64,000 nucleotides of DNA from Kribbella antiqua (GTDB lineage Bacteria > Actinomycetota > Actinomycetes > Propionibacteriales > Kribbellaceae). A program made the translations under genes and the position numbers. Shown here one piece after another: positions 51,565 through 61,411 of this stretch. The notes beneath the pieces are model-generated. The model did not search any database and was not told where the DNA came from. It was given only the letters and a program-made list of their open reading frames with translations. Location of the stretch: the NCBI RefSeq assembly GCF_004345665.1, contig NZ_SLWR01000006.1:62001-126000 (forward strand), given 5' to 3'. Each line of letters opens with the position of its first letter. Within the stretch, counting starts at the first letter, position 1.

Positions 51565-52737
51565 CTACTCGTCGATGGTGCCGGTCAGGTAGGCGGCCGC
51601 GTGCCGGGCGCGTTCGCGGACGTCCTCGAGGTCGTCGCCGTACGCCGTGACGTGGCCGATCTTGCGGCCCGGCTTCACCGACTTCCCGTAGAAGTGCACC
51701 TTCAGCCCCGGGTCGCGCGCCATGCAGTGCAGCAGCCCGCGGTGCATGTCCTCGACGTCCCCGCCGAGCACGTTGACCATCACGGTGTACGGCGCTCGTG
51801 CGGCCGGCGAGCCGAGTGGCAGATCGAGGACCGCGCGCAGGTGGTTCTCGAACTGGGAGGTGACCGCGCCGTCGATCGACCAGTGGCCGGTGTTGTGCGG
51901 GCGCATCGCCAGCTCGTTCACCAGCAGGCGGCCGTCGCGGGCCTCGAACATCTCCACCGCGAGGATGCCGACGACGCCGAGCTCACCGGCGATCTTGAGC
52001 GCCGTCTGCTGCGCCTGGGCCGCCTTGTCCGGGGCCAGGCCGGGCGCCGGCGCGGTGACCTCGACGCAGATGCCGTCCCGCTGGACCGACTCGACGATCG
52101 GGTACGCGACTGCCTGGCCGTGCGGGGACCGGGCGACGATGGCGGACAGCTCGCGGACGAAGTCGATCTTCTCCTCGGCCAGGATCGGTACGCCGCTCGC
52201 AAACGCGGTCGCGATCGCCGCGTCGTCCGGCCCGTCGATGAACCAGACGCCCTTGCCGTCATACCCGCCGCGGGTGGTCTTGAGGATGACCGGGAAGCCG
52301 CCGACGCGCTTGGCGAAGTCCTCGACATCGGAAGGCGACTCGACCAGCTGATGGGCGGGCGCCGGTGCGTCGAACAGGTCCAGGCGCTGCCGCATGACGG
52401 CCTTGTCCTGGGCGTGGACCAGAGCGTCCGGGCCGGGATGAACCTTGGCGCCGTCCGCCTCGAGCGTGTGCAGCAGGTCGGTGGGGACGTGCTCGTGGTC
52501 GAACGTGACCACATCGCATTCTGCCGCGAACCGCCGTACGGTCTCTGGATCGCGGTAGTCGCCGACGGGTGCGTCGGCCACCGCCTGGGCTGCCGAGACG
52601 GTCGGGCCTTCGGCGAGGACCCGGAGCTGGATGCCGAGCGCGATGGCGGTTTCCTGCGTCATCCGGGCCAGTTGGCCGCCGCCGACCATACCGACTACCG
52701 GGGTGCCGACGGGGAGGTCCGAGCGAAAGAACTTCAC
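51565..52737 (-). CDS. purK: N5-carboxyaminoimidazole ribonucleotide synthase
   Basis: A 390-residue ATP-grasp enzyme that makes N5-CAIR from AIR, ATP and bicarbonate, feeding PurE. Motifs: [20 protein letters not shown] near the start, [23 protein letters not shown]-grasp loop [37 protein letters not shown], and [23 protein letters not shown] 52737 was chosen; an ATG at 52758 ([11 protein letters not shown]) is an alternative. It diverges from the GtrA gene. Confidence 0.94.
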   Translation of the reverse strand: MKFFRSDLPVGTPVVGMVGGGQLARMTQETAIALGIQLRVLAEGPTVSAAQAVADAPVGDYRDPETVRRFAAECDVVTFDHEHVPTDLLHTLEADGAKVHPGPDALVHAQDKAVMRQRLDLFDAPAPAHQLVESPSDVEDFAKRVGGFPVILKTTRGGYDGKGVWFIDGPDDAAIATAFASGVPILAEEKIDFVRELSAIVARSPHGQAVAYPIVESVQRDGICVEVTAPAPGLAPDKAAQAQQTALKIAGELGVVGILAVEMFEARDGRLLVNELAMRPHNTGHWSIDGAVTSQFENHLRAVLDLPLGSPAARAPYTVMVNVLGGDVEDMHRGLLHCMARDPGLKVHFYGKSVKPGRKIGHVTAYGDDLEDVRERARHAAAYLTGTIDE

Positions 52738-52883
52738 AGCCTTGAGCCTAATGTCCATACATCAGCCCGACTGCGGCGGGCCATCGCGGCGCGCGGGCGA
52801 TTTCGGGGTCGGACCGGTCGCCGGGTACCGTGGAAAGCCGCCGCGGCCGTCGCGGGTCTGATCACAGAAGGTTCCGGAGACCG

Positions 52884-53438
52884 TTGAAGCTCGTCACCAC
52901 GCTGTATCGCCAGGTCGAGCACCTGGTGCACGAAGTGGCCAAGTTCGGTCTGGTCGGTCTGCTCGGTCTGGTCGTCGATCTGCCGATCTACAACTGGCTG
53001 GTATTCAACAACCCGCTGGTGCTCGCCGACTCCGGTGTCGGCATGCTGCACCACAAGCCGCTGACCGCGAAGCTGATCTCGACGACGGTGGCGACCGTCG
53101 CGACGTACTTCGGGAACCGGTACTGGACCTGGCGGCATCGTGAGCGCAGCGGACTGCACCGCGAGTACGTGCTCTTCTTCGTGCTGAACGGCATCGGCCT
53201 GCTGATCGCCGCCGGCTGCCTGGCCTTCTCCCGCTACGTGCTGGACATGCACACCTGGCTGTCCGACAACATCGCGGCGAACTTCGTCGGCCTCGGACTC
53301 GGCACTCTGTTCCGGTTCTGGTCCTACCGCAAGTTCGTCTTCCGCGAGGAAATCGCCCTCGACGAGGCCGAACACGCCCCCAACTCCCCAGCCGAACTGG
53401 ACCCAGACTCCACCGGAGACCTCCCCGCGGTCCGCTAG
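52884..53438 (+). CDS. GtrA-like membrane protein
   Basis: A 184-residue protein with four membrane helices: VAKFGLVGLLGLVVDLPIYN, TAKLISTTVATVATYFGNRY, VLFFVLNGIGLLIAAGCLAF and NIAANFVGLGLGTLFRFWSY, followed by RKFVFRE and an acidic tail. GtrA proteins are thought to flip lipid-linked sugars in cell-wall glycosylation. TTG 52884 has GGAGA just upstream, spaced 4 bases. A hairpin terminator follows. Confidence 0.88.
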   Translation: MKLVTTLYRQVEHLVHEVAKFGLVGLLGLVVDLPIYNWLVFNNPLVLADSGVGMLHHKPLTAKLISTTVATVATYFGNRYWTWRHRERSGLHREYVLFFVLNGIGLLIAAGCLAFSRYVLDMHTWLSDNIAANFVGLGLGTLFRFWSYRKFVFREEIALDEAEHAPNSPAELDPDSTGDLPAVR

Positions 53439-53474
53439 CACGTCGACAACTGGACCTCTCGAAGACAGCACAGC

Positions 53475-53510
53475 CCGCGGTTCCGGGAGTGATTGCTCAC
53501 GGAACCGCGG
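53475..53510. terminator. bidirectional hairpin terminator
   Basis: CCGCGGTTCCG (53475-53485) pairs with CGGAACCGCGG (53500-53510) around a 14-nt loop. It lies between the convergent gtrA-like gene (ends 53438) and the NlpC/P60-like gene (ends 53524). Confidence 0.8.
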
Positions 53511-53523
53511 ACTGGCCGAAGCC

Positions 53524-54234
53524 TCATGCTCCGATCGGGTATGCCCAGCCGAGGTAGGGGTTGGATAAACCGGTGACATTGTGCTGCCAGACAGGCAACC
53601 GCAACTTCCCGTTTCCCTGTGTTGAGATGACCTGTTGACCGCCGAGAGATACACCCACGTGTCCGGCTCCCTCACCGCCACCGTAGAAGACGACGGCGCC
53701 GCGCGGAGGGTTCGTGTCTGGGTGGATACGACCGTTGTTCAGCTGCCAGTTGTAGTGGTCGATGGCGCGCGGGAACCAGTACCTGAAGCCCCCGGCCTGT
53801 TCCACGAACTGCTCGCACCATCCACTCCACTGGTGTCCGTAGTGGTCGGACCAAGTGGGGTCGGGCGAGTTCTTTTCAGCGATGGCCCAGTTCGCGGCGG
53901 CCAGCATGTTCGCCGACGACGCCCATCCCTGGCAGAACCAGGTGTAAGGGTTCGCCGCGTCGCGCAGGCCGGCGTAAGCGCCTTGGCTGTACTGCGTCGC
54001 ACACGCGCGGTTGACGTCGATACCGCCAGAGAACGACGGCGCGACGCATTTCCAGCTGTAGGCGCTGGACCAGTTGGTCACGGTGGCCCGTGAGCCGCGA
54101 CCGGGGTACTGCGTGTCGCAGGCGCGTTGCATGTCGACTCCGCCGAGCACTGTGGCAGCGGAGGCTTGAGTCGCGGTGACAGCGGGCAGCGCCAGTACGG
54201 CGGTGATCGCTCCGATGAGCAGCAGCTTTCTCAT
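53524..54234 (-). CDS. secreted NlpC/P60- or CHAP-like hydrolase with tandem Cys motifs
   Basis: A 236-residue secreted protein. Signal peptide: MRKLLLIGAITAVLALPAVT, cleaved near ASA-AT (residues 26-28). Two related segments of about 35 residues follow, GVDMQRACDTQYPGRGSRAT...WKC and GIDVNRACATQYSQGAYAGL...WFC, each with two cysteines. The C-terminal domain has a cysteine-protease layout: WCEQFVEQAGGF (Cys), then RGAVVFYGGGEGAGHVGVSL (His) and QVISTQGNGK. Peptidoglycan hydrolysis is likely but not proven. ATG 54234 has AAGGAGAG upstream; ATG 54252 is an alternative. It lies downstream of the two-component pair on the same strand. Confidence 0.8.
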   Translation of the reverse strand: MRKLLLIGAITAVLALPAVTATQASAATVLGGVDMQRACDTQYPGRGSRATVTNWSSAYSWKCVAPSFSGGIDVNRACATQYSQGAYAGLRDAANPYTWFCQGWASSANMLAAANWAIAEKNSPDPTWSDHYGHQWSGWCEQFVEQAGGFRYWFPRAIDHYNWQLNNGRIHPDTNPPRGAVVFYGGGEGAGHVGVSLGGQQVISTQGNGKLRLPVWQHNVTGLSNPYLGWAYPIGA

Positions 54235-54372
54235 ACCAACTCTCTCCTTCATTCGGACGACCGGGTCGTCAGCTGATCGAGGTTGGTCCAGTGTTGGGCG
54301 CCGTGATGGTTCACCGCGACGTGGAAATCCCGGTACTTTCGGCCCACGCGAAGGCCGGGTGAAAGCGCGGTA

Positions 54373-55146
54373 TCAGCGCTGAGGGCGAGATTCCAGCAGC
54401 CAGGAAAGGGTCTTCTTGATCGCGCCGCGAACCGGTCGTTGACTGGCTGCGTCGTTGACCAGGTCACCTGGGCCTACACCGAGTTCGTGCCGAAGCTCGG
54501 CGTACCCCGGGAACGCGATCTTCGTTTCCTCGCAGAGAAACAGGAGGATCTTGCGCTTGTGATCTTCGATGGTTCGCCGGGAGAGCTGGCGTTGTCGCGC
54601 GATGTCCGCGTCCGAGAGTCCCCTGTCCAGCAATGCCAGCGTCTCCGCGAGCGAGTCGGACAGCCGGACGTCCCGGCAGCGTTTCACGAGTTCGCGCAGG
54701 GCATCGTTGAGTACGTCGTTGACGACCTGTCCGTGCCTTCCGACCTCAGCCACCGCCTCGGCCAGCACGGCTGGATCGCTGTACTTGCTGACGAATCCGG
54801 CTGCACCGGCGGCCACACAACGCGCAACGGGTTCGGGCCGCACGTCGGCTGTGTAGACCAGCACCCGCTGACGATGCTCCTCGGTGAGCCGGCGGATCGC
54901 ACGGACTCCCTGCACAACCGCGGTGTCACCGGTCTGCCGGTTGAGGCACAGGTCGAGGACGACAACGTGAAGTGCCTGTTGCTGAATACCGAGGAAAGCG
55001 TCCACGCTTGCATAGCCGCCGACGAACAGGAGATCGGCGTTCGGCGTCTCGATCGGCAGGCGGTATCGAGGTTCGTCATCGATCACGACGTACCGCACGG
55101 CATCGCCATCGCCGGCCAAGGGCAGCACCAGGTCGCCGGGCGTCAC
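54373..55146 (-). CDS. response regulator with C-terminal helix-turn-helix
   Basis: A 257-residue protein with an N-terminal receiver domain: acidic pocket VVIDDEPRY, phosphoacceptor in VVVLDLCLNRQ (near residue 64), VYTAD and the lysine in FVSKYSDPA. The C-terminal part contains LLDRGLSDADIARQRQLSRR then TIEDHKRKILLFL, an HTH resembling NarL/LuxR but diverged. It overlaps the sensor kinase stop by 4 bp (ATGA), forming a two-component system. Likely targets include the adjacent secreted genes; that is inference. Confidence 0.85.
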   Translation of the reverse strand: MTPGDLVLPLAGDGDAVRYVVIDDEPRYRLPIETPNADLLFVGGYASVDAFLGIQQQALHVVVLDLCLNRQTGDTAVVQGVRAIRRLTEEHRQRVLVYTADVRPEPVARCVAAGAAGFVSKYSDPAVLAEAVAEVGRHGQVVNDVLNDALRELVKRCRDVRLSDSLAETLALLDRGLSDADIARQRQLSRRTIEDHKRKILLFLCEETKIAFPGYAELRHELGVGPGDLVNDAASQRPVRGAIKKTLSWLLESRPQR

Positions 55147-56303
55147 AGCTGCCTCGGAACCGCGATCGAGATCTCGGTGCCTTCGCCTGGAGCGCTGAGG
55201 ACGATGCTGCGACCGCCGACCGACTCCAGTTGGTGCCCGAGAATCTGTGAGATGCCGTACCCGGTCCTGAACTCGGACTGATCGAATCCCGGGCCGCTGT
55301 CGCGGATCGTCACAACGACGTGGCTGTCGTCGGAGCGCACGCTCACCAGGACAGCAGCACCGGGAGCATGCTGCTCCACATTGGTCAGCGCGGTGTCCAT
55401 CGCCCTGTCCAGATGCTCCAGGACGTCACTGAGCAGCCGGGTCTCCGGCGCGATTTCCATGACAGGACGGATGGCCAAACTCGAATGACGTCTGAGTACG
55501 CCGGTGAGGCGCTCCTCGACGTTCTGAGCGAGGAGGACACCATCGACGTACGAGCGCATCTGCTGATGCTTCTCTCGAGCCTGGTGCATCATCGCGACCT
55601 GTGTCTGCTGGTCAGCCACGACGAACCTGTCGAGTTCCAGGTACACCAGCAGATCGTGCACCAGAGCCCTGCTCCGGTCCCGCTCGAGCTCGGCCACCCT
55701 CCGGCGCGCCACGTCCGCGGCCGCTGCGAGCCGCCGGACGAACCGGCAGAAAACGTATGCCACTGTGGCGAACCCGGGGTAGGCGAGCGAATTCGCCAGC
55801 GCGGTCGCGCGGCCTGAGTCGTCAGCCCCGAGCGGGAGTGCCGCGACTGCGAGGTAGGCCAGAGCGAGCAGGCCCGAGACCAGCAGGACTTGTCCGAAGC
55901 GAGGCAATACGCCGCCGATGAGGGTCACGGTCGACAAGGTGATCGGGTAGACCCACATCGTCCAGACGACCAGGCGAGACTCCGGCGACACATAGGTGGG
56001 CGAGGTCAGGATGAGTCCGAGGGCGAGTGCGAAGTCCAGCACCAGCGGCCACCGCAGAGGCAAGACACTGCCCCTGCTAAGAAGCCAACCGGCCAGCAGC
56101 GCTGACTCGATGGTCATCACGAGAACAAATGCCAGGTCGACGCGTGGCGCCGTCGATGCGGCCAAGCCGCCGGTCGAGAGCGCGATCGCGGTCTGGCCCA
56201 GGTCGAAGGTGCGAATGCCGACAAACGCCAGTACGACTGTGCGTTCGACACCTTCTGCCGTCGCCGGTGTCCGGCGCATGCCGGCCTGTCCCGATAGCGT
56301 CAT
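55143..56303 (-). CDS. sensor histidine kinase
   Basis: A 386-residue membrane kinase. About six hydrophobic helices in residues 18-190, then a cytoplasmic part with RSRALVHDLLVYLELDRF, where the histidine is the probable phosphorylation site in an unusual H-box, and an HATPase: N-box DTALTNVEQHAPGAAVLV, G1 IRDSGPGFDQSEF, G2 TGYGISQILG and APGEGTEISIAVP. ATG 56303 begins MTLSGQAGMRRTP. There is no sensor domain outside the membrane part, so the signal may come from the membrane. Operon with the response regulator. Divergent from the large repeat protein. Confidence 0.85.
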   Translation of the reverse strand: MTLSGQAGMRRTPATAEGVERTVVLAFVGIRTFDLGQTAIALSTGGLAASTAPRVDLAFVLVMTIESALLAGWLLSRGSVLPLRWPLVLDFALALGLILTSPTYVSPESRLVVWTMWVYPITLSTVTLIGGVLPRFGQVLLVSGLLALAYLAVAALPLGADDSGRATALANSLAYPGFATVAYVFCRFVRRLAAAADVARRRVAELERDRSRALVHDLLVYLELDRFVVADQQTQVAMMHQAREKHQQMRSYVDGVLLAQNVEERLTGVLRRHSSLAIRPVMEIAPETRLLSDVLEHLDRAMDTALTNVEQHAPGAAVLVSVRSDDSHVVVTIRDSGPGFDQSEFRTGYGISQILGHQLESVGGRSIVLSAPGEGTEISIAVPRQL

Positions 56304-56695
56304 GATCCCCCCACCCCCTGGGCATTCCGCACCGGCGAGCCGGCCTTCCCCCGGAAATCCCAGATGTCCATTTGACGCAGGTGGAATAGCAAATGTCCAC
56401 GGGGCTCGCATCACAAGTCGCGGTGGCGGATGGTCACCGGGGGGTGGTCCTGGTCAGTTAGGCGCGCGGACCTGCTGTCTGAGAGAGTTTCAAGTTTTCC
56501 CGCTGTGGGGTTACTTGTTTTCGGGACCTTAGTCCCTATTCACGGTGTGTGACGCCCGGCACTCTTGATCCGCGGTTACTAAACGTAATCGCCACGGGGT
56601 GAGCGTTGAACTGCCAGGGGATTGGTCGCCGTACGGGGCCTGGTGGGGAGCAGAGGCGAAACCGGCACCCAGCTTCGACCAACGGGGAGCCTCGG
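56304..56695. other. 392-bp divergent promoter region
   Basis: No gene is seen. The region holds the promoters of the histidine kinase (minus) and the repeat protein (plus). An AT-richer stretch around 56485-56525 (TTTCAAGTTTTCCC, TTACTTGTTTTCGGG) contains a repeated CAAGTTTTCCC-like / CTTGTTTTCGGG element. A GC-rich leader (56600-56695) could fold, but I could not match it to a known riboswitch. Confidence 0.4.
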
Positions 56696-59600
56696 ATGTC
56701 CGACCAGCAGTTCCTGCCTGCGCGCCGTCGCGGGCGCCGCCTCTTAGCAGTCGCGGCCGCCATCACAGCACTCATCGGGACCAGCCTCGCGCAACCTGCG
56801 CAGGCCTCCAGCGTCACCAGCGCGAGCTTCAGTGGCGGGTCTGGCACCGTGACGGCGGGCGGTGCCGTTTACGCCAAGCAGGGCGGCGCGCTGACCCTGA
56901 CCGTCAACACCACCGCTGACACCAAGTGCGTGGACGTGGCGGGCGCGTTCTCGAGCCACCAGACCTCAGCCACCGCCAAGTCGACCTGGACGTTCAGCAC
57001 CACGGCGGGCACCGGCAACGGCGTTCAGGCGGTGACCGCGACCGCGTCGAACGGCTTCAACGGCCAGGGCAAGTGCACTGGCCCGTCTGGCTCGAGCGAG
57101 GCGTCGTACACGCTGGACAACACCGGACCCACGCTCGCGGCCGCACTCAGCCCGGCCCCCAACGCAGCAGGCTGGAACAAGGCGAACACCTCGATCACCT
57201 GGGCTGCAGCGGACTCCGGCTCGGGTATCGGTTCCGGTCCGGCTCCCGCCACCGATTCCGTCACCACGAACACCGCAGGTGTCCTCAAGACCGCAACAGC
57301 CGCTGACAGGCTCGGCAACGCCGGCGACGGCTCTGTCCTGGTCAAGCTCGACAAGACCGGCCCGACGATCAGCGGCACCTCTGCACCGGCACCGAACGCG
57401 TCCGGCTGGAACAACACCGACGTGACGGTGTCGCTGACCTGCACGGATGCACTGTCCGGCATCAAGAGCTGCAGCGGCGGCGGCAGCGTCGTACTCACCA
57501 CTGAGGGTGCGAACCAGTCTGTCCCCGGTACGGCGATCGACAACGCCGACAACGCCGCCAGCACCAGCCTCTCCGGCATCAACATCGACAAGACCGCGCC
57601 AAGCCTGTCCGGTACCCCGACCACGGCAGCCAACGCCGACGGCTGGTACAACAGCGACGTCGCCATCAAGTGGACCGCCGCCGACGCGCTATCGGGCCTG
57701 GCCACCGCCGCACCGGCCAACAGCACCATCACCGGTGAGGGCACCGGCCTGAAGGCGACCGCGTCCACCTCCGACAAGGCCGGCAACAGCACCACGGCAG
57801 ACAGCAGTGCCGTCAAGATCGACCGGACAGCTCCCATCACAGCGCTCAGCGGAACGTCCAACGCCTGGAGCAACGGCGACGTCACAGTCGACCTGGCGGC
57901 GTCCGACAACCTGTCCGGTCTCGCCAGTACGTCGTACGCGATCGACGGCGGCGCACCACAGACCGGCACTGCGTTCACGCTGTCCAGCGACGGCGACCAC
58001 ACCGTCACCTTCTTCAGCACGGACAAGGCCGGCAACGCCGAGACCCCGCAGACCGCGCACGTGAAGATCGACAAGACCGCACCGACCATCGGGCACACGT
58101 TCGCGCCGCAGAACTACACCGACGGCTCCTGGACCAACCAGGACGTGACGGTCACCTTCGAGTGTGCCGACACCGGCTCTGGCGTAGCTGCCTGCACTGC
58201 ACCCGTGAGCACGTCCACCGAGGCAGCCGGCCAGCAGATCGTGGGCACCGCGAAGGACCAGGCCGGTAACAGTGCGAGCGACACGGCCGTCGTGAGCATC
58301 GACAAGACCGCGCCGACGATCACCGCCGCTCCGGACCGGGCCGCGAACGACAACGGCTGGTACAACGACGACGTCACTGTCACCTACACGGCGTCGGACT
58401 CCCTGTCCGGCGTGGCAAGCACATCGCCTGCCAAGGTCCTGGGTGAGGGCACGAACCAGTCCGCCACCGGTACGGCGACAGACGCCGCCGGCAACAGCGC
58501 AAGTGACACAGCTGTCGTGAGCGTCGACAAGACCGCCCCGGTCCTGACCGCGTCCTTCGCGAGCGGCTGGCACACTGACGACGTACTGGTGACCTGGTCC
58601 TGCACCGACGCCCGCTCCGGCGTTGCGACCGGACCGGCCGACGAGACCGTAACCGGAGAGGGCGACGACCTGTCGTCCACCGCGACCTGCACCGACAGGG
58701 CCGGCAACCAGGCGACCAAGACCGTCAGCGGCATCAAGATCGACCGCAACGCAGCTGCCACGTCGGCCACGGTTCCCGCACCGCTGGCCAGCGGCTGGTA
58801 CGCCGAGGCGGTCCAGGTGACCCTGACCGGCAACGACCCGCTCTCCGGTGTGAGCGCGACCTACTACAGCGTCGACGGCGGTGCCGCGCAGTCTTACGGC
58901 GGCCCGTTCGCGTTTGCCACCAAGGGCACGCACACGATCACCTACTGGAGCAAGGACGTCGCCGGCAACACCGAAGACCAGACCGGCAACAGCATCACGC
59001 TGAAGATCGACGGCAACGCCCCGGTGACCACGGTGATCAACCCGATCTCACCAGCCAGCGGCTGGTTCGTGATCAGCGGCATCCCGGTGGCGTTCGACGC
59101 GAACGACGCCGAGTCCGGCATCGCGGCGACGTACTACCAGCTCGACGGCGGCGACGTACAGACGTACGGCGGCCCGTTCACCGAGGAGCTTGCCACTGGC
59201 AACCACTCGATCAGCTACTGGAGCGTGGATCTGGCCGGCAACGCCGAGGCCAAGCAGACGACCCTGGTCAAGGTGGACACGATCGCCCCGGCGATCACCG
59301 GAACCCGGTCGCCGGCGCCGAACGCGCACGGCTGGAACAACACAAGCGTCGACGTGAAGTTCATCTGCACCGACGCAGACTCGGGCATCGACGGGATCGC
59401 CGGCTGCGGGCCGGACACCACGGTCAGCAGCGAGGGCGCGGACCAGTCGGTCCAGGGCGACACCCAGGACACCGCCGGGAACGCGAACTCCACCACGGTC
59501 GGCTCGATTAACATCGACAAGACCGCACCGTCGCTGACCGGCACCGCCACCACCGACCCGAACGGGGCCGGCTGGTACACCGGCGACGTCAAGATCGCCT

Positions 59601-61327
59601 GGTCGGCCGACGACGGTCTGTCCGGCGTCGAAACCCAGCCGGCCGACAGCACGATCACCGGCGAGGGCAGCAACCTGGGTACGACGGCAAGCGTCACCGA
59701 CAAGGCCGGGAACCAGAAGGCCGCCTCGGTCAACGGGATCAAGATCGACCGTACGGCGCCTGTCGTCAACGGCGGGCCGACTACGAGCCCGAACGCGGCC
59801 GGCTGGTACCGGGACCAGGTCGTCGTCGACTTCACCTGCACCGACAACCTGTCCGGCATCGCCTTCTGCCCGACCAGCAAGATCATCTCGGGCGACGGTG
59901 CGAACCAGAGCGTCACCAGCGACCCCGCCGGCGACAAGGCCGGCAACGACGGCGCCGGCAAGACCGTCAGCGGTATCAACCTCGACGGTACGGCGCCAAG
60001 TACGACGGCCAACAACCAGTGCACCAAGGTCAACGGCTACTGCACCGGTCCGACGGCGAGCGTCGTACTGTCGGCCAATGACGGGCTGTCCGGTGTGAAG
60101 GAGCTGCACTACAAGATCGACGGCGGCTCAGAGCAGACGGCGGCGGGCGCGAGCAAGACCGTCAGCGTCCCGCTCGATGGCAGCGGCTCGGGCACAGTGA
60201 CCTACTGGGCCGTGGACAACGCCGGCAACGCGGAGACGGCCAACTCGGTCGCGCTGAAGTGGGACAACATCGCCCCGACCGTCACGCACACTGTCAGCCC
60301 GGCGCCGAACGCGAACGACTGGAATAAGAGCGACGCCACCGTCACCTTCACGGCCAAGGACGACGATGCGGGCTCCGGCGTGGCGAGCACGTCCGCACCG
60401 GTGACCGTCTCGACCGAGACGTCCGGGCAGGCCGTCACCGGCTCGGCGACGGACACCGCCGGGAACGTCGGCACCGACTCCGTCACCATCAGGCTCGACA
60501 AGACGGAGCCAGTGATCACCGCGGCGATCGTCAGCGGAACCAAGGGCACCAACGGCTGGTACGTCGGCCCGGTCGGCGTCCACTTCACCTGCTCGGACAG
60601 CCTGTCGGGTGTCGCCACCTGCCCGGACGACGTGACGCTGACTGACAACGGCGCCAACACCGCCACGGGTACGGCGACCGACAAGGCCGGCAACAGCGCC
60701 ACCGCCACACTGCCGGGGATCACCATCGACAAGGAGTCGCCGACGATCACCAACGTCAACGTCGCCGGCGGATTCTTCGTCCTCGGTGCTGTCCCAGCCG
60801 CGACCTGCACGGCCTCCGACAGCTACTCCGGACTGGCCGGGTGCACGGTGACAGTGACTGGTGGGACGCCGAACGGTGTCGGCACCTTCGCCTACACCGC
60901 GACCGCGACCGACAAGGCCGGCAACAAGGTGACGACGAGCGGCACCTACAAGGTGGTCTACCGCTTCGACGGTTACCTCCAGCCGATCAACGACACGGCG
61001 CACCAGGTCGGCCTGGCGACGAGCGTCTTCAAGGCGGGTAGCACCGTCCCGGCGAAGTTCCAGCTGAAGAAGGCGGACGGCACCGTCGTACCGGCCAACA
61101 CCGCCCCGGCCTGGCTCACTCCGGTCAAGGGCAGTTCGATGAGCCTGCCGGTGGACGAGAGCGTGTACTCGGCGTCGTCCGACAGCGGCAGCACCTACCG
61201 CTACGACGCGTCGGCACAGCAGTACATCTACAACTGGAAGACCGGTGCCGGAGGCAACTACTACCGGATCGGCGTCAGCCTCGACGACGGTCAGTCCTAC
61301 ACCGTCAACATCGGCCTGCGGAACTGA
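56696..61327 (+). CDS. large secreted Ig-like repeat protein with PxKF C-terminus
   Basis: A 1543-residue secreted protein. Signal peptide: basic RRRGRRLL, hydrophobic AVAAAITALIGTSLAQPAQA, cleavage near residue 40. About 16 tandem domains of 70-90 residues follow, each opening with D-(K/R/N)-(T/I)-x-P and containing (N/D)-xGW-xx-DV-xVxxxCxD-xxSG(I/V), then a DxAGN close. Some carry paired cysteines (TCTDALSGIKSC), others the YxxDGGAxQ variant. The C-terminal 120 residues are a PxKF-type domain (FDGYLQPINDTAHQVGLATS, AGSTVPAKFQLK, GLRN end). No LPXTG or membrane anchor. Likely a surface or matrix protein. ATG 56696 has GGGGAG upstream. Confidence 0.88.
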   Translation: MSDQQFLPARRRGRRLLAVAAAITALIGTSLAQPAQASSVTSASFSGGSGTVTAGGAVYAKQGGALTLTVNTTADTKCVDVAGAFSSHQTSATAKSTWTFSTTAGTGNGVQAVTATASNGFNGQGKCTGPSGSSEASYTLDNTGPTLAAALSPAPNAAGWNKANTSITWAAADSGSGIGSGPAPATDSVTTNTAGVLKTATAADRLGNAGDGSVLVKLDKTGPTISGTSAPAPNASGWNNTDVTVSLTCTDALSGIKSCSGGGSVVLTTEGANQSVPGTAIDNADNAASTSLSGINIDKTAPSLSGTPTTAANADGWYNSDVAIKWTAADALSGLATAAPANSTITGEGTGLKATASTSDKAGNSTTADSSAVKIDRTAPITALSGTSNAWSNGDVTVDLAASDNLSGLASTSYAIDGGAPQTGTAFTLSSDGDHTVTFFSTDKAGNAETPQTAHVKIDKTAPTIGHTFAPQNYTDGSWTNQDVTVTFECADTGSGVAACTAPVSTSTEAAGQQIVGTAKDQAGNSASDTAVVSIDKTAPTITAAPDRAANDNGWYNDDVTVTYTASDSLSGVASTSPAKVLGEGTNQSATGTATDAAGNSASDTAVVSVDKTAPVLTASFASGWHTDDVLVTWSCTDARSGVATGPADETVTGEGDDLSSTATCTDRAGNQATKTVSGIKIDRNAAATSATVPAPLASGWYAEAVQVTLTGNDPLSGVSATYYSVDGGAAQSYGGPFAFATKGTHTITYWSKDVAGNTEDQTGNSITLKIDGNAPVTTVINPISPASGWFVISGIPVAFDANDAESGIAATYYQLDGGDVQTYGGPFTEELATGNHSISYWSVDLAGNAEAKQTTLVKVDTIAPAITGTRSPAPNAHGWNNTSVDVKFICTDADSGIDGIAGCGPDTTVSSEGADQSVQGDTQDTAGNANSTTVGSINIDKTAPSLTGTATTDPNGAGWYTGDVKIAWSADDGLSGVETQPADSTITGEGSNLGTTASVTDKAGNQKAASVNGIKIDRTAPVVNGGPTTSPNAAGWYRDQVVVDFTCTDNLSGIAFCPTSKIISGDGANQSVTSDPAGDKAGNDGAGKTVSGINLDGTAPSTTANNQCTKVNGYCTGPTASVVLSANDGLSGVKELHYKIDGGSEQTAAGASKTVSVPLDGSGSGTVTYWAVDNAGNAETANSVALKWDNIAPTVTHTVSPAPNANDWNKSDATVTFTAKDDDAGSGVASTSAPVTVSTETSGQAVTGSATDTAGNVGTDSVTIRLDKTEPVITAAIVSGTKGTNGWYVGPVGVHFTCSDSLSGVATCPDDVTLTDNGANTATGTATDKAGNSATATLPGITIDKESPTITNVNVAGGFFVLGAVPAATCTASDSYSGLAGCTVTVTGGTPNGVGTFAYTATATDKAGNKVTTSGTYKVVYRFDGYLQPINDTAHQVGLATSVFKAGSTVPAKFQLKKADGTVVPANTAPAWLTPVKGSSMSLPVDESVYSASSDSGSTYRYDASAQQYIYNWKTGAGGNYYRIGVSLDDGQSYTVNIGLRN

Positions 61328-61336
61328 TCCAACGCT

Positions 61337-61364
61337 GAGCAGCCTCCCGGGCGGGAGGCTGCTC
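61337..61364 (+). terminator. hairpin terminator after repeat protein
   Basis: GAGCAGCCTCCCG (61337-61349), GG, CGGGAGGCTGCTC (61352-61364): perfect 13-bp arms starting 10 bp after the stop codon of the repeat protein gene. A strong rho-independent-type hairpin without a T-run, as usual in high-GC actinomycetes. Confidence 0.85.
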
Positions 61365-61365
61365 C

Positions 61366-61405
61366 GATGGCCGGCAGGAAGATCCCCGTTGCCCTGCCGG
61401 CCATC
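61366..61405. terminator. second hairpin, in tandem
   Basis: GATGGCCGGCAGG (61366-61378) pairs perfectly with CCTGCCGGCCATC (61393-61405) around a 14-nt loop, one base after the first hairpin. It also faces the cydA remnant on the opposite strand, so it may end transcription from both sides. Confidence 0.75.
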
Positions 61406-61411
61406 ACCTTG

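Noticed and set aside
56600..56695. Possible riboswitch (c-di-AMP type) in the leader of the repeat protein
   Set aside because: A GGCGAAACCGG-like stretch recalls ydaO leaders, but the rest of the consensus and helix order could not be matched, and the segment runs into the ribosome binding site. A covariance-model search would decide.
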